A stretch of 64,000 nucleotides of DNA from Acanthosepion lycidas. Lineage: Eukaryota > Mollusca > Cephalopoda > Sepiida > Sepiidae. Of the stretch, positions 1 to 11,312 are shown in pieces. Below the pieces are notes generated by a model, which was not told the DNA's origin, did not search any database, and worked only from the letters and a program-made list of their open reading frames with translations. Every line of letters starts with the position of its first letter. Position 1 is the first letter of the stretch. Location of the stretch: assembly GCA_963932145.1 (NCBI GenBank), contig OZ010586.1:56910650-56974649 (forward strand), in the 5' to 3' direction. The position numbers were made by a program, and so were the translations under genes.

Positions 1-1734
1 TCAATATTTGCTGCTCGGATGAAGGAGCGTATTGCATCTCGCAAATTTGGCTCCAAAGATTATTGGCGGCTCTACAAGAAAACCCTCCATACCTCCTTTA
101 TTCAACCAGTTCGAGGTCTTGACCTCCTCTACCGACAAGGCTGAATGCTTTGCTCGGAAATTCTCATTTAATTCAACGCTCGACTCCACCGGTGTACCCA
201 TACCAGACTTCCCTCTAAGAACCGAGGCCCTATTGAGCGGCTTACACATAACCCCGTCATTGGTACTGGGCATTATCTCCAATTTAGACCCCCACAAGGC
301 TAGTGGTGGAGATGGCATACCAGCCATTGTCTTGAAGAAATGCGCGCCTGAGCTAGCACCCGCCCTCTCTAAACTGTATAATTACTGCCTCAAGGAATCC
401 TGTTTTCCTGACTGCTGGAAGTCCTCATCCATTGTTCCTGTCTTTAAGAACTCTGGAGACCCCTTTGACCCCTCTAATTACCGTCCTATTACTCTCCTAC
501 TCCTCTTCGGAAAAGTCTCCGAAGCCCTAATCAATGCCGAAGTGGTTAACCACCTTATGATCTGCTCTCAGACAAGCAATATTGTTTCCGCTACGCCCGT
601 TCTACAGCTGATGTGCTTACGGCCATCACTGAAACCGTCTACCAAGCCCTTCAAAATAACGGTGAGGCTCGTGCCATGGCCCTAGACATCTCCAAAGCAT
701 TTGATAGGGTTTGGCATGCCGGCCTTCTTCGTAAGCTCCAGGGTTATGGTCGACTGTTTGATCTAATACAGTCATTCCTGTCAAACCGTGAATTGAAGGT
801 CGTTCTCAACGGATTCCTATCCCACGAACGCAGGTGTTCCCCAAGGCTCCATCCTTCGCCCCACTCTTTTCCTTATTTTCATCAACGACCTTCCTGACGC
901 CATAGATTCCCAAGTTGGCATTTACGCGGACGACACTACAATTTACTCCTGCCTCAAAAACAAATCTAGTGTCGGTGACAAAACTAATCTGGCCGTGCGT
1001 CTTGAAATGGACCTCCAATCTTTTGTTAACTGGGGCAAGAATTGGATGGTCAACTTTAACGCCTCAAAAACTAAACTAAACACCATAGAGATCCTTCCCT
1101 GCCCCCCATTAGAATGTCTTATGGTCAACTTCTTGAGATCAACTCCCTACGCCTGCTTGGTCTCACGTTGACTGCTGACCTGAGATGGAACAAATACATT
1201 GAGTCAATTGCTTCTTCCACCGCGAGGAAAGTTGGCTCTCTGTGCCGCGCCAGGAAATTTTTCTTCCCGGAATCGATACTTCAAATATACAAAACAACCA
1301 TTCGCCCTTGCATGGAGTATTGCTGCTATATATGGTCTGGGGCACCTTCTGTTTACCTCGGAGTTCTTGACAAGATCCAGAGACGGATATGTAATGTAAT
1401 TGGCCCTAATCTGGCGTCTCGTCTGCAGTCACTATCTCACAGACGCGCCGTCGCCTCTCTCTGTCTTTTCTACAAAAACTTTCATGGTAATTGCTCCGAT
1501 GAGCTGCTTTCACTGATTCCCAGACTCCATGAATTCAAGCGCCCTACGAGGCTGGCATCCCGCTCCCACCCTTACACTGTAGAAACTTTTAAATGTAGTC
1601 GTCTCTTCTACTCCAATAGCTTCATACCTCGTACCTCTCGCCTGTGGAACACCCTTCCCAATTACTGTTTCCCTGAAAGCTATAATCTCCAACTATTCAA
1701 ATGTAATGTCAATCGACACCTCCAGTTACCTTGA
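1..1734 (+). pseudogene. LINE copy A: decayed reverse transcriptase ORF (CR1/Jockey-type), 5' end outside window
   Basis: This is the reverse-transcriptase half of a non-LTR retrotransposon, read left to right in shifting frames. Visible in order: a YWRLYKK segment near 60-85; the RT block ASGGDGIPA (about 300-325); SNYRPITL (about 475-497); DISKAFDRVWHAGLLRKLQ (about 685-740); the catalytic box IYADDTTIYS (about 920-950); and the C-terminal region with LRLLGLTLTADLRW, PRLHEFKRPTRLASRSHPYT and FIPRTSRLWNTLP, ending at the TGA before 1735. Frame changes near 90, 600, 833 and 1110 break the ORF, so it cannot make enzyme. The 5' part (endonuclease) lies before base 1. The family is inferred from RT and C-terminal motifs; CR1, Jockey and L2 cannot be separated by eye. 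This copy is the unexpanded reference for LINE copy B at 11.0-17.2 kb: its residues around PRLHEF (about 1525-1545) correspond to the repeat unit there. Confidence 0.85.
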
Positions 1735-1870
1735 TCTACCCACTATCCTTCTCCTCATCCTTTCTTCTATCACTCCTATCTGCTCTCGCTCCAAATCTTC
1801 TGCAACCCCCTGCATCCTAGTGGCTTCCCGTCTTGCTCGGGGCGTAATGCTTAAAAAACAAAAAAAAAAG
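1735..1870 (+). mobile_element. LINE copy A 3' UTR and A-rich tail
   Basis: A C/T-rich tail follows the RT stop and ends in an A-rich run (about 1851-1870), the expected 3' terminus of a target-primed non-LTR insertion. LINE copy B shows a comparable stretch on the - strand at about 11,020-11,140. Confidence 0.55.
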
Positions 1871-1950
1871 AGTGTGTACATACAAGAATGAACACTGTGG
1901 TCATCGGTGAGTAGCAACAATCTGTTTAATACTTGAACGCAATCTTCAAA

Positions 1951-2025
1951 GCCTGAAGATTGCTTTCAAACAGGAAACAGACTGTCGCCACTTCGTGTTG
2001 ACCTTTGTATTCACTCTTATATTAC
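1951..2025 (+). repeat. Dispersed repeat 3' segment, copy 1
   Basis: This shares the core GAAACAGACTGTC plus flanking GCCTGA-GATTGC and a TTCACTCTTATATT-like end with 25,085-25,160. The matching blocks in the same order indicate one interspersed family, perhaps a SINE tail. The element is not identified further. It runs into a (TG)n tract. Confidence 0.5.
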
Positions 2026-2029
2026 ATAT

Positions 2030-2115
2030 ATATTTGTGTGTGTGTGTATATGTATGTGTGTGTGCGTGTATGTGTGTGTGCGTGTATGTGTGTGTATATG
2101 TGTGTGTGTACTCAA
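2030..2115. repeat. (TG)n microsatellite, imperfect
   Basis: TG/TGTA/TGCG dinucleotide tract directly after the dispersed repeat. Confidence 0.9.
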
Positions 2116-2865
2116 ATTATTATTTATGTTCACATCGATATCTTTAGTATTTATAAATTTCAAAATGTAAAAAATAAATGTGTTTACATTATTTAAAGAT
2201 GTAGCAATTGGTTTAAAGATTTAATAAGTCCTCTGCTGAATATATACTTTTTTTTTACTACAAAAGAGATGTTTCACTCATTGTTTTATTTGATGATCAT
2301 ATTCTATGCCAGATGATTTTGTGTTAATCGATAAAAATGACCGCTTATTTACATGAAAGTTTATGAATTAGATAAAAGAATACGATAGGTGCGAGTTAAG
2401 TATTTTTATTTTCACTTGTTCTTTGTTCTTTGATGACTTTCTCTTGAATCATTCTTTGTAATAACTAAATGCAAATCCAAATATTTAATAACGATAAAAC
2501 TGAATCAAATTGTTGAATATTACACTACTTTCAAATTTTGGCATTCCATTCTATCTCTTTATAAACTATTGATATAATGTTATTAAACATTTAATTGATC
2601 CTATGCTCAATTATGGTCTTTCAATGCTACTATCAGCTTTTGATTCATTTTGCTATATACTACACAAATTAACGTTTAGTAAATCTGCAATGGATCGTTA
2701 TAAAGTTTACTGAAATTTTCCCTGAAAATATTACCTGAAATTTTATCTGAAACTATTCCATATTTAAAAATATTTAACCAGCATTTTGATGACTAATTAC
2801 TGATACAATCATCTTTATCATGACTAATTCGTAATATTTCAACATTGTTTTCTTATTGTGATATC
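2116..2865. other. AT-rich non-coding DNA
   Basis: No coding pattern, RNA gene or repeat is recognised here. Confidence 0.6.
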
Positions 2866-2869
2866 CACG

Positions 2870-3365
2870 TTAATCTTGCGAGGCCCTCGATCTACACCTG
2901 AAAATTCTTGCTTCAGTCTTAATTGGTAGAGCAGAGTCCGTTATAGCTGTAGAGTGTCACGTGAGAGGTTCGGCAACTGTACCTGAACATCTCTGATGTG
3001 CTATGTGCGCTGTTTTTTCAGTCAATGCACATTTCTTCCCTTTTTAAACATCTGCGCAGTTCCAGCTCGCAGTATCTTCCTGCCTTCATGTAATTCTTAC
3101 AACTTCTTTAAAACAAAGATGAGGTCACTATTGTACTTTCTTGCCAACTTCTCTTACAAGTCCTCCAGGAACCTTCTGTGTGATATGCGATGCACGCCGC
3201 TTACATGGTCGAAGCAGGATGAATAAATTCGGTATCTAAGTTGTTGGTGACTCGGTCAGTCCACTTGATGTCTAAGATGAATCTCGGGCTTTAAAACACT
3301 GCTCTTGTCTGGAGTAGAAGCCCCATGTCTCGCTGTTGTAAAATCTTAAGAATGCTGCCACTGAA
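2870..3365 (-). pseudogene. Decayed LINE ORF C-terminal fragment
   Basis: Read on the - strand, the right part encodes TWGFYSRQ followed by RFILDIKWTDRVTNN. This matches the C-terminal block of RTE/CR1-type reverse transcriptases, where a tryptophan-rich segment is followed by IKWTDRVTN. Further along, stops and frameshifts accumulate. Near 2880 a short CRSRA-like stretch could be the remains of the C-terminal zinc finger. No RT catalytic core is present. The assignment rests on about 40 residues, so the clade is uncertain and the boundaries are approximate. Confidence 0.45.

Positions 3366-3401
<36 letters not shown>
3366..3401. repeat. (ATT)n microsatellite
   Basis: Twelve uninterrupted ATT units. 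Confidence 0.95.
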
Positions 3402-3402
<1 letters not shown>

Positions 3403-4104
3403 CTGGTGTTGGCGTTACTGTTAATATTCTTAAAATTTTGTTGTGCTTTTTTGGGTTACCTCAGGAAAGACATTGTATTTTAAGCCGTTATTTAATGTAA
3501 TATTCGTTGATTTACAGTACACCCTTCATAGATACATATGAGAAAGTTGTTATCATAACCGCTGGTGAAATATTTTTGTCTAGTTGCACTCGAAAATCTG
3601 CTCCGAAGTTGGCATTATTGTGTCCGTAAAAATTATAAACATGCTTTTGTCAGCAACGAAATGAATATCAACATAAAAGGTTTTATTATTTTTATTTTTT
3701 GCTAAAAATGAAAGTATTGAAAATATACACGAATAAATAAGAATATTTAACGAAAAATCTCCAACTTGATGAAAATTTGTCTGAAAAAGTTGGGATTAAT
3801 TACTTAATAGTAAGTCAACCAGCATGCGATAAGTTAAGTTAGATTCCTTCTGTATACCTTTTTACTACTGGATCTTCCTATTTTGTTCTTGTTTTAGTAC
3901 CTTCGATTTTCTATGTAAAGTTTTAATTTGTTGCTCTTTTCATTTCCTATCCTAATTTGGAATCTCTGTTGTTGTTGTTGTTGTTTTTTATTTTTGTTTG
4001 TTTTATTTGTTTTTAATTTTCTTTTCTTTTTTTTTTTTTTTCGACTTTCAACTTTCAACTTTGCACTTACATATATCCTTTCTTTCTTTTTTTTTTTTAC
4101 ACAG
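3402..4104. other. Upstream intron with polypyrimidine tract before the Kv exon
   Basis: AT-rich sequence. The last 90 bases are strongly pyrimidine-rich and end in ACACAG, a good splice acceptor for the exon at 4105. No earlier coding exon of the channel is recognised to the left. Confidence 0.7.
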
Positions 4105-4370
4105 GAGAGCTTCACGTTCCCTTGGATGTTTGTGGAGCTGTAGTAAAGCGAGAACTCGATTTCTGGGAAATTGATGAGTTTGAAATAAAAGCGTGCTGTT
4201 GGCGGCACTACCGAAGTTATATCGATAACCAGCGGATTCTCAATGATTTCAATCAAAGCTTACAAAGTGAACGATATAATGTCAATTATGATGATCTGAA
4301 AGGATGGAAGAAATTACAGATGCAAGTCTGGCTCATCCTCGATCATCCACGGACATCACGTCCGGCTATG
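4105..4370 (+). CDS. Kv3/Shaw-type potassium channel, internal exon: second half of the T1 tetramerisation domain
   Basis: The exon encodes 88 full codons after two bases that finish a split codon, so the previous exon ends in phase 1. It gives the C-terminal half of the cytoplasmic T1 domain, which sets subfamily-specific tetramer assembly. The Zn-binding motif of non-Shaker Kv channels, H-x5-C-x20-CC, is exact: His at 4113, Cys at 4131, Cys-Cys at 4194-4199. Around it, LDFWEIDEFEIKACCW aligns with the FWGID...CCW signature of Kv3/Shaw, and WKKLQMQVWLILDHPRTSR with the pre-S1 linker (W...DP.SSR). The exon is bounded by a polypyrimidine-ACAG acceptor and an ATG/GTAAGT donor. The donor is phase 0 and joins the exon at 19549, which continues directly into S1. 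The exon carrying the start codon and first half of T1 is not in the window. The subfamily call is firm; the orthologue is not assigned. Confidence 0.92.
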
Positions 4371-4377
4371 GTAAGTA

Positions 4378-4408
<31 letters not shown>

Positions 4409-6180
4409 TTATGCCAAAGCAATTATAGATAGATGTTATCTCTAATTTCTACAATAAATATTTTTATATTTCATTATACGTGTTATTTTAATTATAGTTT
4501 TTTTTTTCTTTTCATATATTTGATAAGAATATTTATTGTGCCAGTGCGCAGAATGTCTGAGACATGGTTATAAAAAATATCTTTAAAAAATTAATAGCTA
4601 CTTATATCATTTCATAAAATTATAGTGGCTTTTGCGTCCGTGTGTCCGCACATCAGAATAATTAAAATATGTCAAAGGACAATACTCCTGTGAATAAAAC
4701 AAACACGGGAACAATTGTAAAGCACATCAGTAAATGGAAAAACGGTCGCATGATTTAAAACAATTTTTCTCGTGTTTAGTTAAATTTGCTATCAGTTTGT
4801 TTTGAAACTTTTATTCAAAACGTTTATTTTAATTTTTATATTATTTGTCTGCTCCAAAAAATTATTTGACTTCAACTGTTCATTAGTTATTACTAGTTTG
4901 GGGCTTTCAGAATATTTACTAGTCTTAACTGACCAGTAAATATTGTGAAAGGTCCAAAATGATTTTTTTGTCCTCGAGACAGAGGTGAATCAGTCGTTAT
5001 AATGACATTTTGTGTAATATGTATAATTGTTGCTTGAATCAGCAACATCCATTTACAGTAGTTTAAAGTGTTGTATCAATTTGCTTTTACCTGATTAACT
5101 ATTGTAGAGCAACGGTAATTAGGTAAAACCGATCACATTGTGTTCTTTTCATGTTAGCCGAGTAATAACTCTTAGTTTTAATCTCAGTTGACTGAGCTGA
5201 AATGAAAGTGCTTAGATTGACTGGTTAGGTTAAGAAAATGAAAGAAATAATGATCAAGACGAACAAATCCGCGTGTAAACTAATTACAGATATCGGATTA
5301 TGTCTGCTCATTAATTGATTTTTGGTTAAACAGACTTTTAGGGAATTAGCAATCAAAAATAATCCTCGATGAAAATGAATTAAAATCCAACTCAAGGTCA
5401 ACCAAGTTTTGATGAATTTCCTTCATTACTGATTAGATTTACTAATTTAGAAATACATAAATAAAATAATTAATTTTAAGTTTAAATAAACAAAAAACAT
5501 CAGACTCGACTTAAACTATTAGGATTAACAAAAGTTCTTTGATTTGGGCGATATACTTAGTCCATAAAAGTCAATAAAACTGCATTATAAATAACAACAT
5601 TTGTTTTACTTGGTGTTTTAAGCTAGGTTTATCAAATACAGAGTAAACAGCAAAGGTACCTCGAGGCATCTTTATAGCAACAGTTCTCTGAAAACTGCAA
5701 TATTTACACAAATTTCAAAAGATTGCATTACTCATAATAATAATGCACCATATGCTTATCTGTGTAGTTGAAATTAGAATATCTACCAATCTTTCACTGT
5801 CTAGCTTCTAGTCGAATACAGTATTCTGCAGGAACATGTATGTACCTAGATTTCTTTTACTGTGTGTACATATTTTAAGAAAAGAATCTATTCTCATAAT
5901 TTTACACTTAAAACCCAGTTTAGCTCATTATGACTGCAATTCCTTGTCGTTTCATACAGAAAATATCGTTTCTATCTAATTTTGTTTCATATGAGAAACA
6001 AACAGATGTTGAATTACAATAACAAAATTAACATAACATGATAATAATAGAAAATTTTTTAAATAATTGTGTTTTAATTCTACTTTTATTGCATCAAATT
6101 AACTATTTTAATACTTTTCTCTTAAGAATAAGAATAATATATATTTATATTCATGAATATATTCTTATATATATTTATTT

Positions 6181-7170
6181 ACTAGCTGAGGTACCCGGCG
6201 TTTTCCGGGTGGCTGCAATTGTATTAGGTTGGTGCAAAAATAATGTCGTTTTTTGACGTATTTTTGCACCAACCTAATATAACAGTATGGCATTGTTCCC
6301 ATATATAATAATCAAACAAAAACAGGAATGAAGTGTCAGAGCTTGATTCAACTGCAAGGGCAAACACATTCACGCCGCTCCTTCTTCGTGTGTTTACTAT
6401 TTGGGGTTAATAAGAAGTTTTTCGAGAATTTTTCCCTTTTAACGCTTCAATAATTCTCCTCAAACAATCTTTGCATCAAAGGTTGTTTGAACGCCAATTT
6501 AGGATGGAATCATATGAAGAAAATATTGGCTAAATAGCAAAAGCCGATTTTGATCCCAGTTTGTCGCAAATTTCATCCACTTAACTGAAATAATCTAAAC
6601 CAAACATTCACGTAGGACAATTTGTGTGTCATGTGTAATTTACATAACAAATTTAGAAAGCATCGGATGAAAAACTAGGGAGTTATGGCTGAAAAACTGG
6701 CTTTTTGAACAGTTTTCGTGATTCTTCGTTATACGCTATTTTTGCCACATGTTTGAAGAAAATCGGATAAAAAATGAGAAACTAGCACGAAAACTCGATT
6801 TTTTCCCAGTTTTTTTGCAATTTTTGCGTGAAGCCAAATGTCGCAGAAAAACTATCAAGCATTCAACATAAACTTTGTAACATGAGTCATGTTTTGCATA
6901 ATGTGCAAAGAACATCATCCAGTAAAAATTTTATTCGCGAGAAACTTTGCCTTGGTTTTTGCAAAATGTCGTACCACCTTCAGTTTTATCAATTTTTCTG
7001 CCCATGCCGGTGGGTGCTGGAGATTGAAAAGTTGGTCTTGACCTAACTTCATAAATTTGCAATATATGTGTACAATTTCATCGAAATCAATCGTGAAATG
7101 TGGACGTGCATAAATATCATACATACAGACAGACACACAGGCAGACATCTTCTGTTTTATAAATATAGAT
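6181..7170. repeat. Dispersed interspersed repeat with CCCGGCG-type head and ACAGACAGACA-type tail
   Basis: The left end carries a TACCCGGCGTTTTCCGGG head. The right end has CAGACAGACACACAGGCAGACA followed by an A/T tail ending in ATATAGAT. This head-and-tail arrangement occurs in many invertebrate interspersed repeats. The interior has no intact ORF, and repeated gaagaaaat/cggat/aaaa motifs suggest internally duplicated modules. The class (LINE 3' end, Penelope-like or other) cannot be decided by reading. A mariner-type MITE interrupts it near the left end. Confidence 0.5.
6224..6277. mobile_element. 54-bp mariner-type MITE with TA target duplication
   Basis: Two perfect 19-bp inverted repeats (TTAGGTTGGTGCAAAAATA and its complement) enclose a 16-base centre containing GTC/GAC and a T-run. 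The element is flanked by TA on both sides (6222-6223 and 6278-6279), the target duplication of Tc1/mariner transposons. The terminal sequence TTAGGTTGGTGCAAAA is that of Hsmar/MADE1-like mariner ends. There is no transposase inside. Confidence 0.88.
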
Positions 7171-8439
7171 AATATGATAACCAAGCGGCAAAACAAAAAT
7201 TAACTCTAATAAATAAACTGTTGTAAATGTTAATAAAAATAGATTTTGTATGCTGAAATTGATATAATCATATAGATAGATATATGTCGTGTTGGGTTTG
7301 CAACATCGTTTGGTTAATATCAATTTTGTTGTGAAAATGTGGACTTGCTAAATAAAATCTGACATAGTGCATCATATTTTCTCGGCAGAACACTTAGAAT
7401 ATGTTTGACTGACAACTTCTCTAATTGTTAAAGGTAATTTGATTCGTTCATTAAAAATTAGCATTGAAAATCCAGAGGGTTGCTAAACAGAAATTGATTC
7501 ATAACTTAATAGCTTATTCAAACAAGTTGGTGTATTTTCAAATTTGAATTCTACTATTTGGCAGATTAGAACTATTTAATCTCTTCAAGTTTCCCAAATT
7601 AAATTTTCATTTCGTAAAACAAATCTTAATTAACTATTGTCGATTTTCCTGGTATCTGGCTAATAACTTCCAGCTTAATGAGTCACATAACTGAACTAAT
7701 CCTTAGCATTCTAATGAATACTGCTTCTAGCAGAATTAAGTTAAAAAGATAACAAATATAGTGTCAAGATACTGAAACAAGAAATACTATATTTATGATC
7801 AGAATGCTACCAGAGCAAACAATACAAATACAGAAAAATCTATATTTATGTATCATAGGATTAAAAAAAAAAACATTTGATAAGGTATGAAGAAAAGAAC
7901 GACATTAAGTAAGCTTTGATTTACTGGGAACAAACAACCTATCATATTTCTTACTCTTTGACATGTGCATAAATTATAGTTGAGTCAAAAACATGTAATT
8001 AAATTTTGTAACGCCTAACTACTATTTGTGAAGTCCTTAAAGGATGTGATCCCAAAATGACATCAACGAAAAGATGGAATAGGGAGAAATGTTTCATATC
8101 AAAAATATTAATTGTAGATATGAATTTGGTTGAAATGTATTGAAAACACTTTCAGACATTTCTTATTTATTTGAGTTGCAGAAGAATGAAGACCTTTTCG
8201 GAAAATGAATTTTTCACTTGTTATTGGTGAATCGCTGCCATTCACACATGAGCGATGTATATCTGTCAACATTTTTTAACTTGGAACTAAATACTCTTCT
8301 TGTATGTTTTCATAAAACTCCTTTAAACTATTCATTTATAATTGGCATGCGTATTGTCTGTAGAGTTACTTATTGTTCTTATTTTAAAGTGAAGCGCTAA
8401 AAAATTAGAAAGATCAGTACACTTATAGAAATAAGACTC

Positions 8440-9400
8440 AATCAGATTATCTATATGCGGCGTCATCGGTAATGAAGTAATGTATCTGTGGCAGTGTAGC
8501 TATGGTAGTCATGGTATATGGACAGGATTTAACACCGTTTGGCCATAGAATGATTGCTGAAAACATAAAGATGGGATATGTTATTTCTGAGGTGTCAATT
8601 GTTCTAGCTTTTCTCCAGTAACAGTAGAAAGAGTATAGCAGTAACATATGAATTCCAGACACATACATCAGTTGCACATGAAAACTAAGGACACACAGGT
8701 GTTGCAAGAATGGAACAGTCGATAGTTGATAACCGAATGGAATCCGTATACAAAATCCCTATGCATAATTAATATCACATAACTCATAAATCAACGCACT
8801 TATAACGAATATATTTTATTTCATGACATTTCGTAGTCATTGATTAATGTGAATAGCATATTTGATGTCATGTCATTGGTTTCTGCACTTCCGCTGAGCC
8901 AGAGAGCATTGTCATTGCACTAGATAAGATTAGTGCCGTGTCACCAACTTAGAAAAGTGATGTTTGCAACTGGCTCAGGTAGATGGTTTAGTGCGTGTCT
9001 AGATGAAAACGATTGTCAACATGGTGTTGTGCAAGCATGTGGTGACTGTGTAATGGCATGAGGGGCATTCACTGACCACGGACAAGTACAGATATTCATC
9101 GATCTTGGTGCAGACCAATTGCACCTATTATGCTCGCTGTTTCCCAGTAGTAATGGGTTTTTTAGCAACCACCCGTCGTGTTCGGATGACACGTTTTCAA
9201 AGAATATTTCTGTGATTTTCAAGTAATCCATTGTTTTTTCTGTTTGCCCTCTCCATTGATCATGTATGGAACATGTTGCAGCCCTTAAAAAGTTCCTGGA
9301 GCGACATCCAACAAACACAATCCCGCTATACACAGCTCCGAAATGACTCCAGTACCACATAGAATCCATGTCATGTCGCGTAGCTACCATTATTCAAGCT
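8440..9400 (-). other. Less AT-rich segment with two unassigned open stretches
   Basis: Two open stretches on the - strand (8447-8707, 86 codons; 9016-9390, 124 codons) lie in a patch richer in G+C than its surroundings. The first is hydrophobic and could suggest membrane spans; the second is Cys/His/Trp-rich. I recognise neither, see no splice structure joining them, and no conserved motif. The patch may be an old unclassified transposon or a processed pseudogene antisense in the Kv intron. Confidence 0.25.
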
Positions 9401-11019
9401 AAGAGAGATACTACACATTACCAAATAATTCTCTCCAGTTTATTTCTAGAAATTCTATATTTTACTCAACTAAATGTTCGGGATGTTTCAACAATATATC
9501 TGTCTTTCAAACTTCAAACAATCGTGTAAACAAATATGTAACGAAATCTGCTAAAAGCAGGAAAACAAAGCGAACTTTTAAATCCTTTTTCGTTATTATT
9601 CTTCGCGGTCATATCAAGGTCAAACTTTGTCATATTAATGTAAGATGTTCCTCAAGGGTAACTCTGACTGACTATTTTCGTGTTGATAAGTGAACAGTAT
9701 TCATGAATGTTTGGATGTTACTGACTCTGTTTCAACACTTTCATATTTCCATTGTTTAATCTTGGAAGAAAAACAAATCCTGACCAATGCAATTGTCTTC
9801 AACACGCAGCAAAATAGTTTTTGATTGTAAGAAATCAAGAGAAATATTATCTGAACGAAAAAGCTGATCGAAAAAGCTGAAGAATGGCGTTCTTTTATAT
9901 TCAAAACTTTTTGAATTGAATTTTTCACAAATATTGTCGATTTTACACACACGCATGCACAGACAAACAAACAAAAACAAATAAACAATATTTAAAATCA
10001 GAATAATTGTTTTCTCAGAAAGGTAATTTGACCAAACTATTTCAAATAATCAGGTCATTTTCTGTGCCATTAAAGTTCATATATGTTTTGAACATTAATA
10101 TTTGATTTTGTTAACTGAATGGTGTAAAATCTTTTACTATGAATCAACTGAGTAAACAGAAGATTTAAGCGAACAAAGTATAAGAACATTTATTTCAATA
10201 TCAAAGTAAAAAGTAGGATAGGATTTCAAGGCGACTATAATCTATTTTAGATTTTGCTATCAACTGACTAAATACACTGTTCATTTTCTCAGATTTATAT
10301 TAAAGGCATAAATGTTTATGCATTAATAACGTTCTATCTAGCGCCAGTTTTGTGGGGGGGTTAATCTGAATATTCCAATCTGGTGCAAAAGTACAATATT
10401 GGAATGTATTTAGATATGGACAATTAGAGAATGTTTATAATTTTATTCAAAATATTTCCTGTGATTTTTTTATAGCAATTTCAAAAAATTGATTACTACA
10501 TTTTGACAAGGCTGTTCGTTACTTCGGTAAGTCTATTAATTCCTTTATAGCAGATCCTTGAATCATTAATGCTCAGTTTAATATACATCATGCTTACAAA
10601 GTCGGAAACACTAGCAGAAAATTGCTTCATGGTATCTTGTATCGGAGCGTCTACACAAATACCAGTATCCACAAAAATAACGTTTAAGTAATAAAAAAAA
10701 CTGCCGGATTAAAAAAAAAATTATCCCAAATTTTGCTTTGTTTTGGATACGACACTGAGCAGATATGTCTATTTCAAGAGTCAGAGAAAAATATGTGTTT
10801 AAAGGCACTATTCTTACTTTGCGCGGAACGCAGATTCGTATCCTGCCAGAGAGCGCATTATTATATAGAGGAGTGTTTAGATATTTCTAAACGTTCACCT
10901 TCAATGTCACATGATGCTTTATTATTGCTTAGTTTTTTAATAGCTTTCTTAATTTTCTCATCAGTAGGTTCATTATCGTTTATGTTTGGAGACGGTTAGT
11001 TTAATGATTGAATGTATTT

Positions 11020-11312
11020 TTTAAAAACATTTTACTCCTTGCTTGGAGTGAAATGCTTAAACTAGTACTCGAGTGTTACAGAGAGTGAAAGTGAGAGAAA
11101 AGACTGGGTAGAGGGGACATTGAGGAAAAGATGAACGGGGTTCAAGATAAGAGAAGATAGCTATTGACGTTGCATTGAAATTTTTGAAAATTGTAGTTAT
11201 CACGGAAGCGCTTTAGAGGAAGTGAATTCCACTGTCGGGAAGTGCGAGAAAAGAAACTATTGGAGTAGAAGTGGCAGTTACAATTAACTATTTGAGCAGT
11301 AAATTGGTGGGT
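11020..11312 (-). pseudogene. LINE copy B: C-terminal tail of RT ORF and 3' UTR
   Basis: On the - strand the sequence leaves the minisatellite and reads HQFTAQIVNCNCHFYSNSF, then SRTSRQWNSLP and NFQKFQCNVNSYLLLS, with a stop at 11,142. This aligns residue by residue with the end of LINE copy A (HPYTVETFKCSRLFYSNSF, PRTSRLWNTLP, LQLFKCNVNRHLQLP). The remainder to about 11,020 is a C/T-rich (on -) 3' UTR ending in an A-rich run. It belongs to the same element as 16,031-17,180; the array between them is an internal expansion. Confidence 0.85.

Noticed and set aside
2925-2990. tRNA-like block (GGTAGAGC ... GAGGTTCGGC)
   Set aside because: Box spacing is plausible but no stems form, and the stretch overlaps the LINE C-terminal remnant.
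1-4104. The missing first exon of the Kv gene (start codon and first half of T1)
   Set aside because: No NVGG or similar T1 motif is found in any frame left of 4105; it must lie upstream of the window.
9016-9390. 124-codon open stretch on - as a gene
   Set aside because: No recognisable motif or domain and no splice partners; kept only as an unassigned segment.
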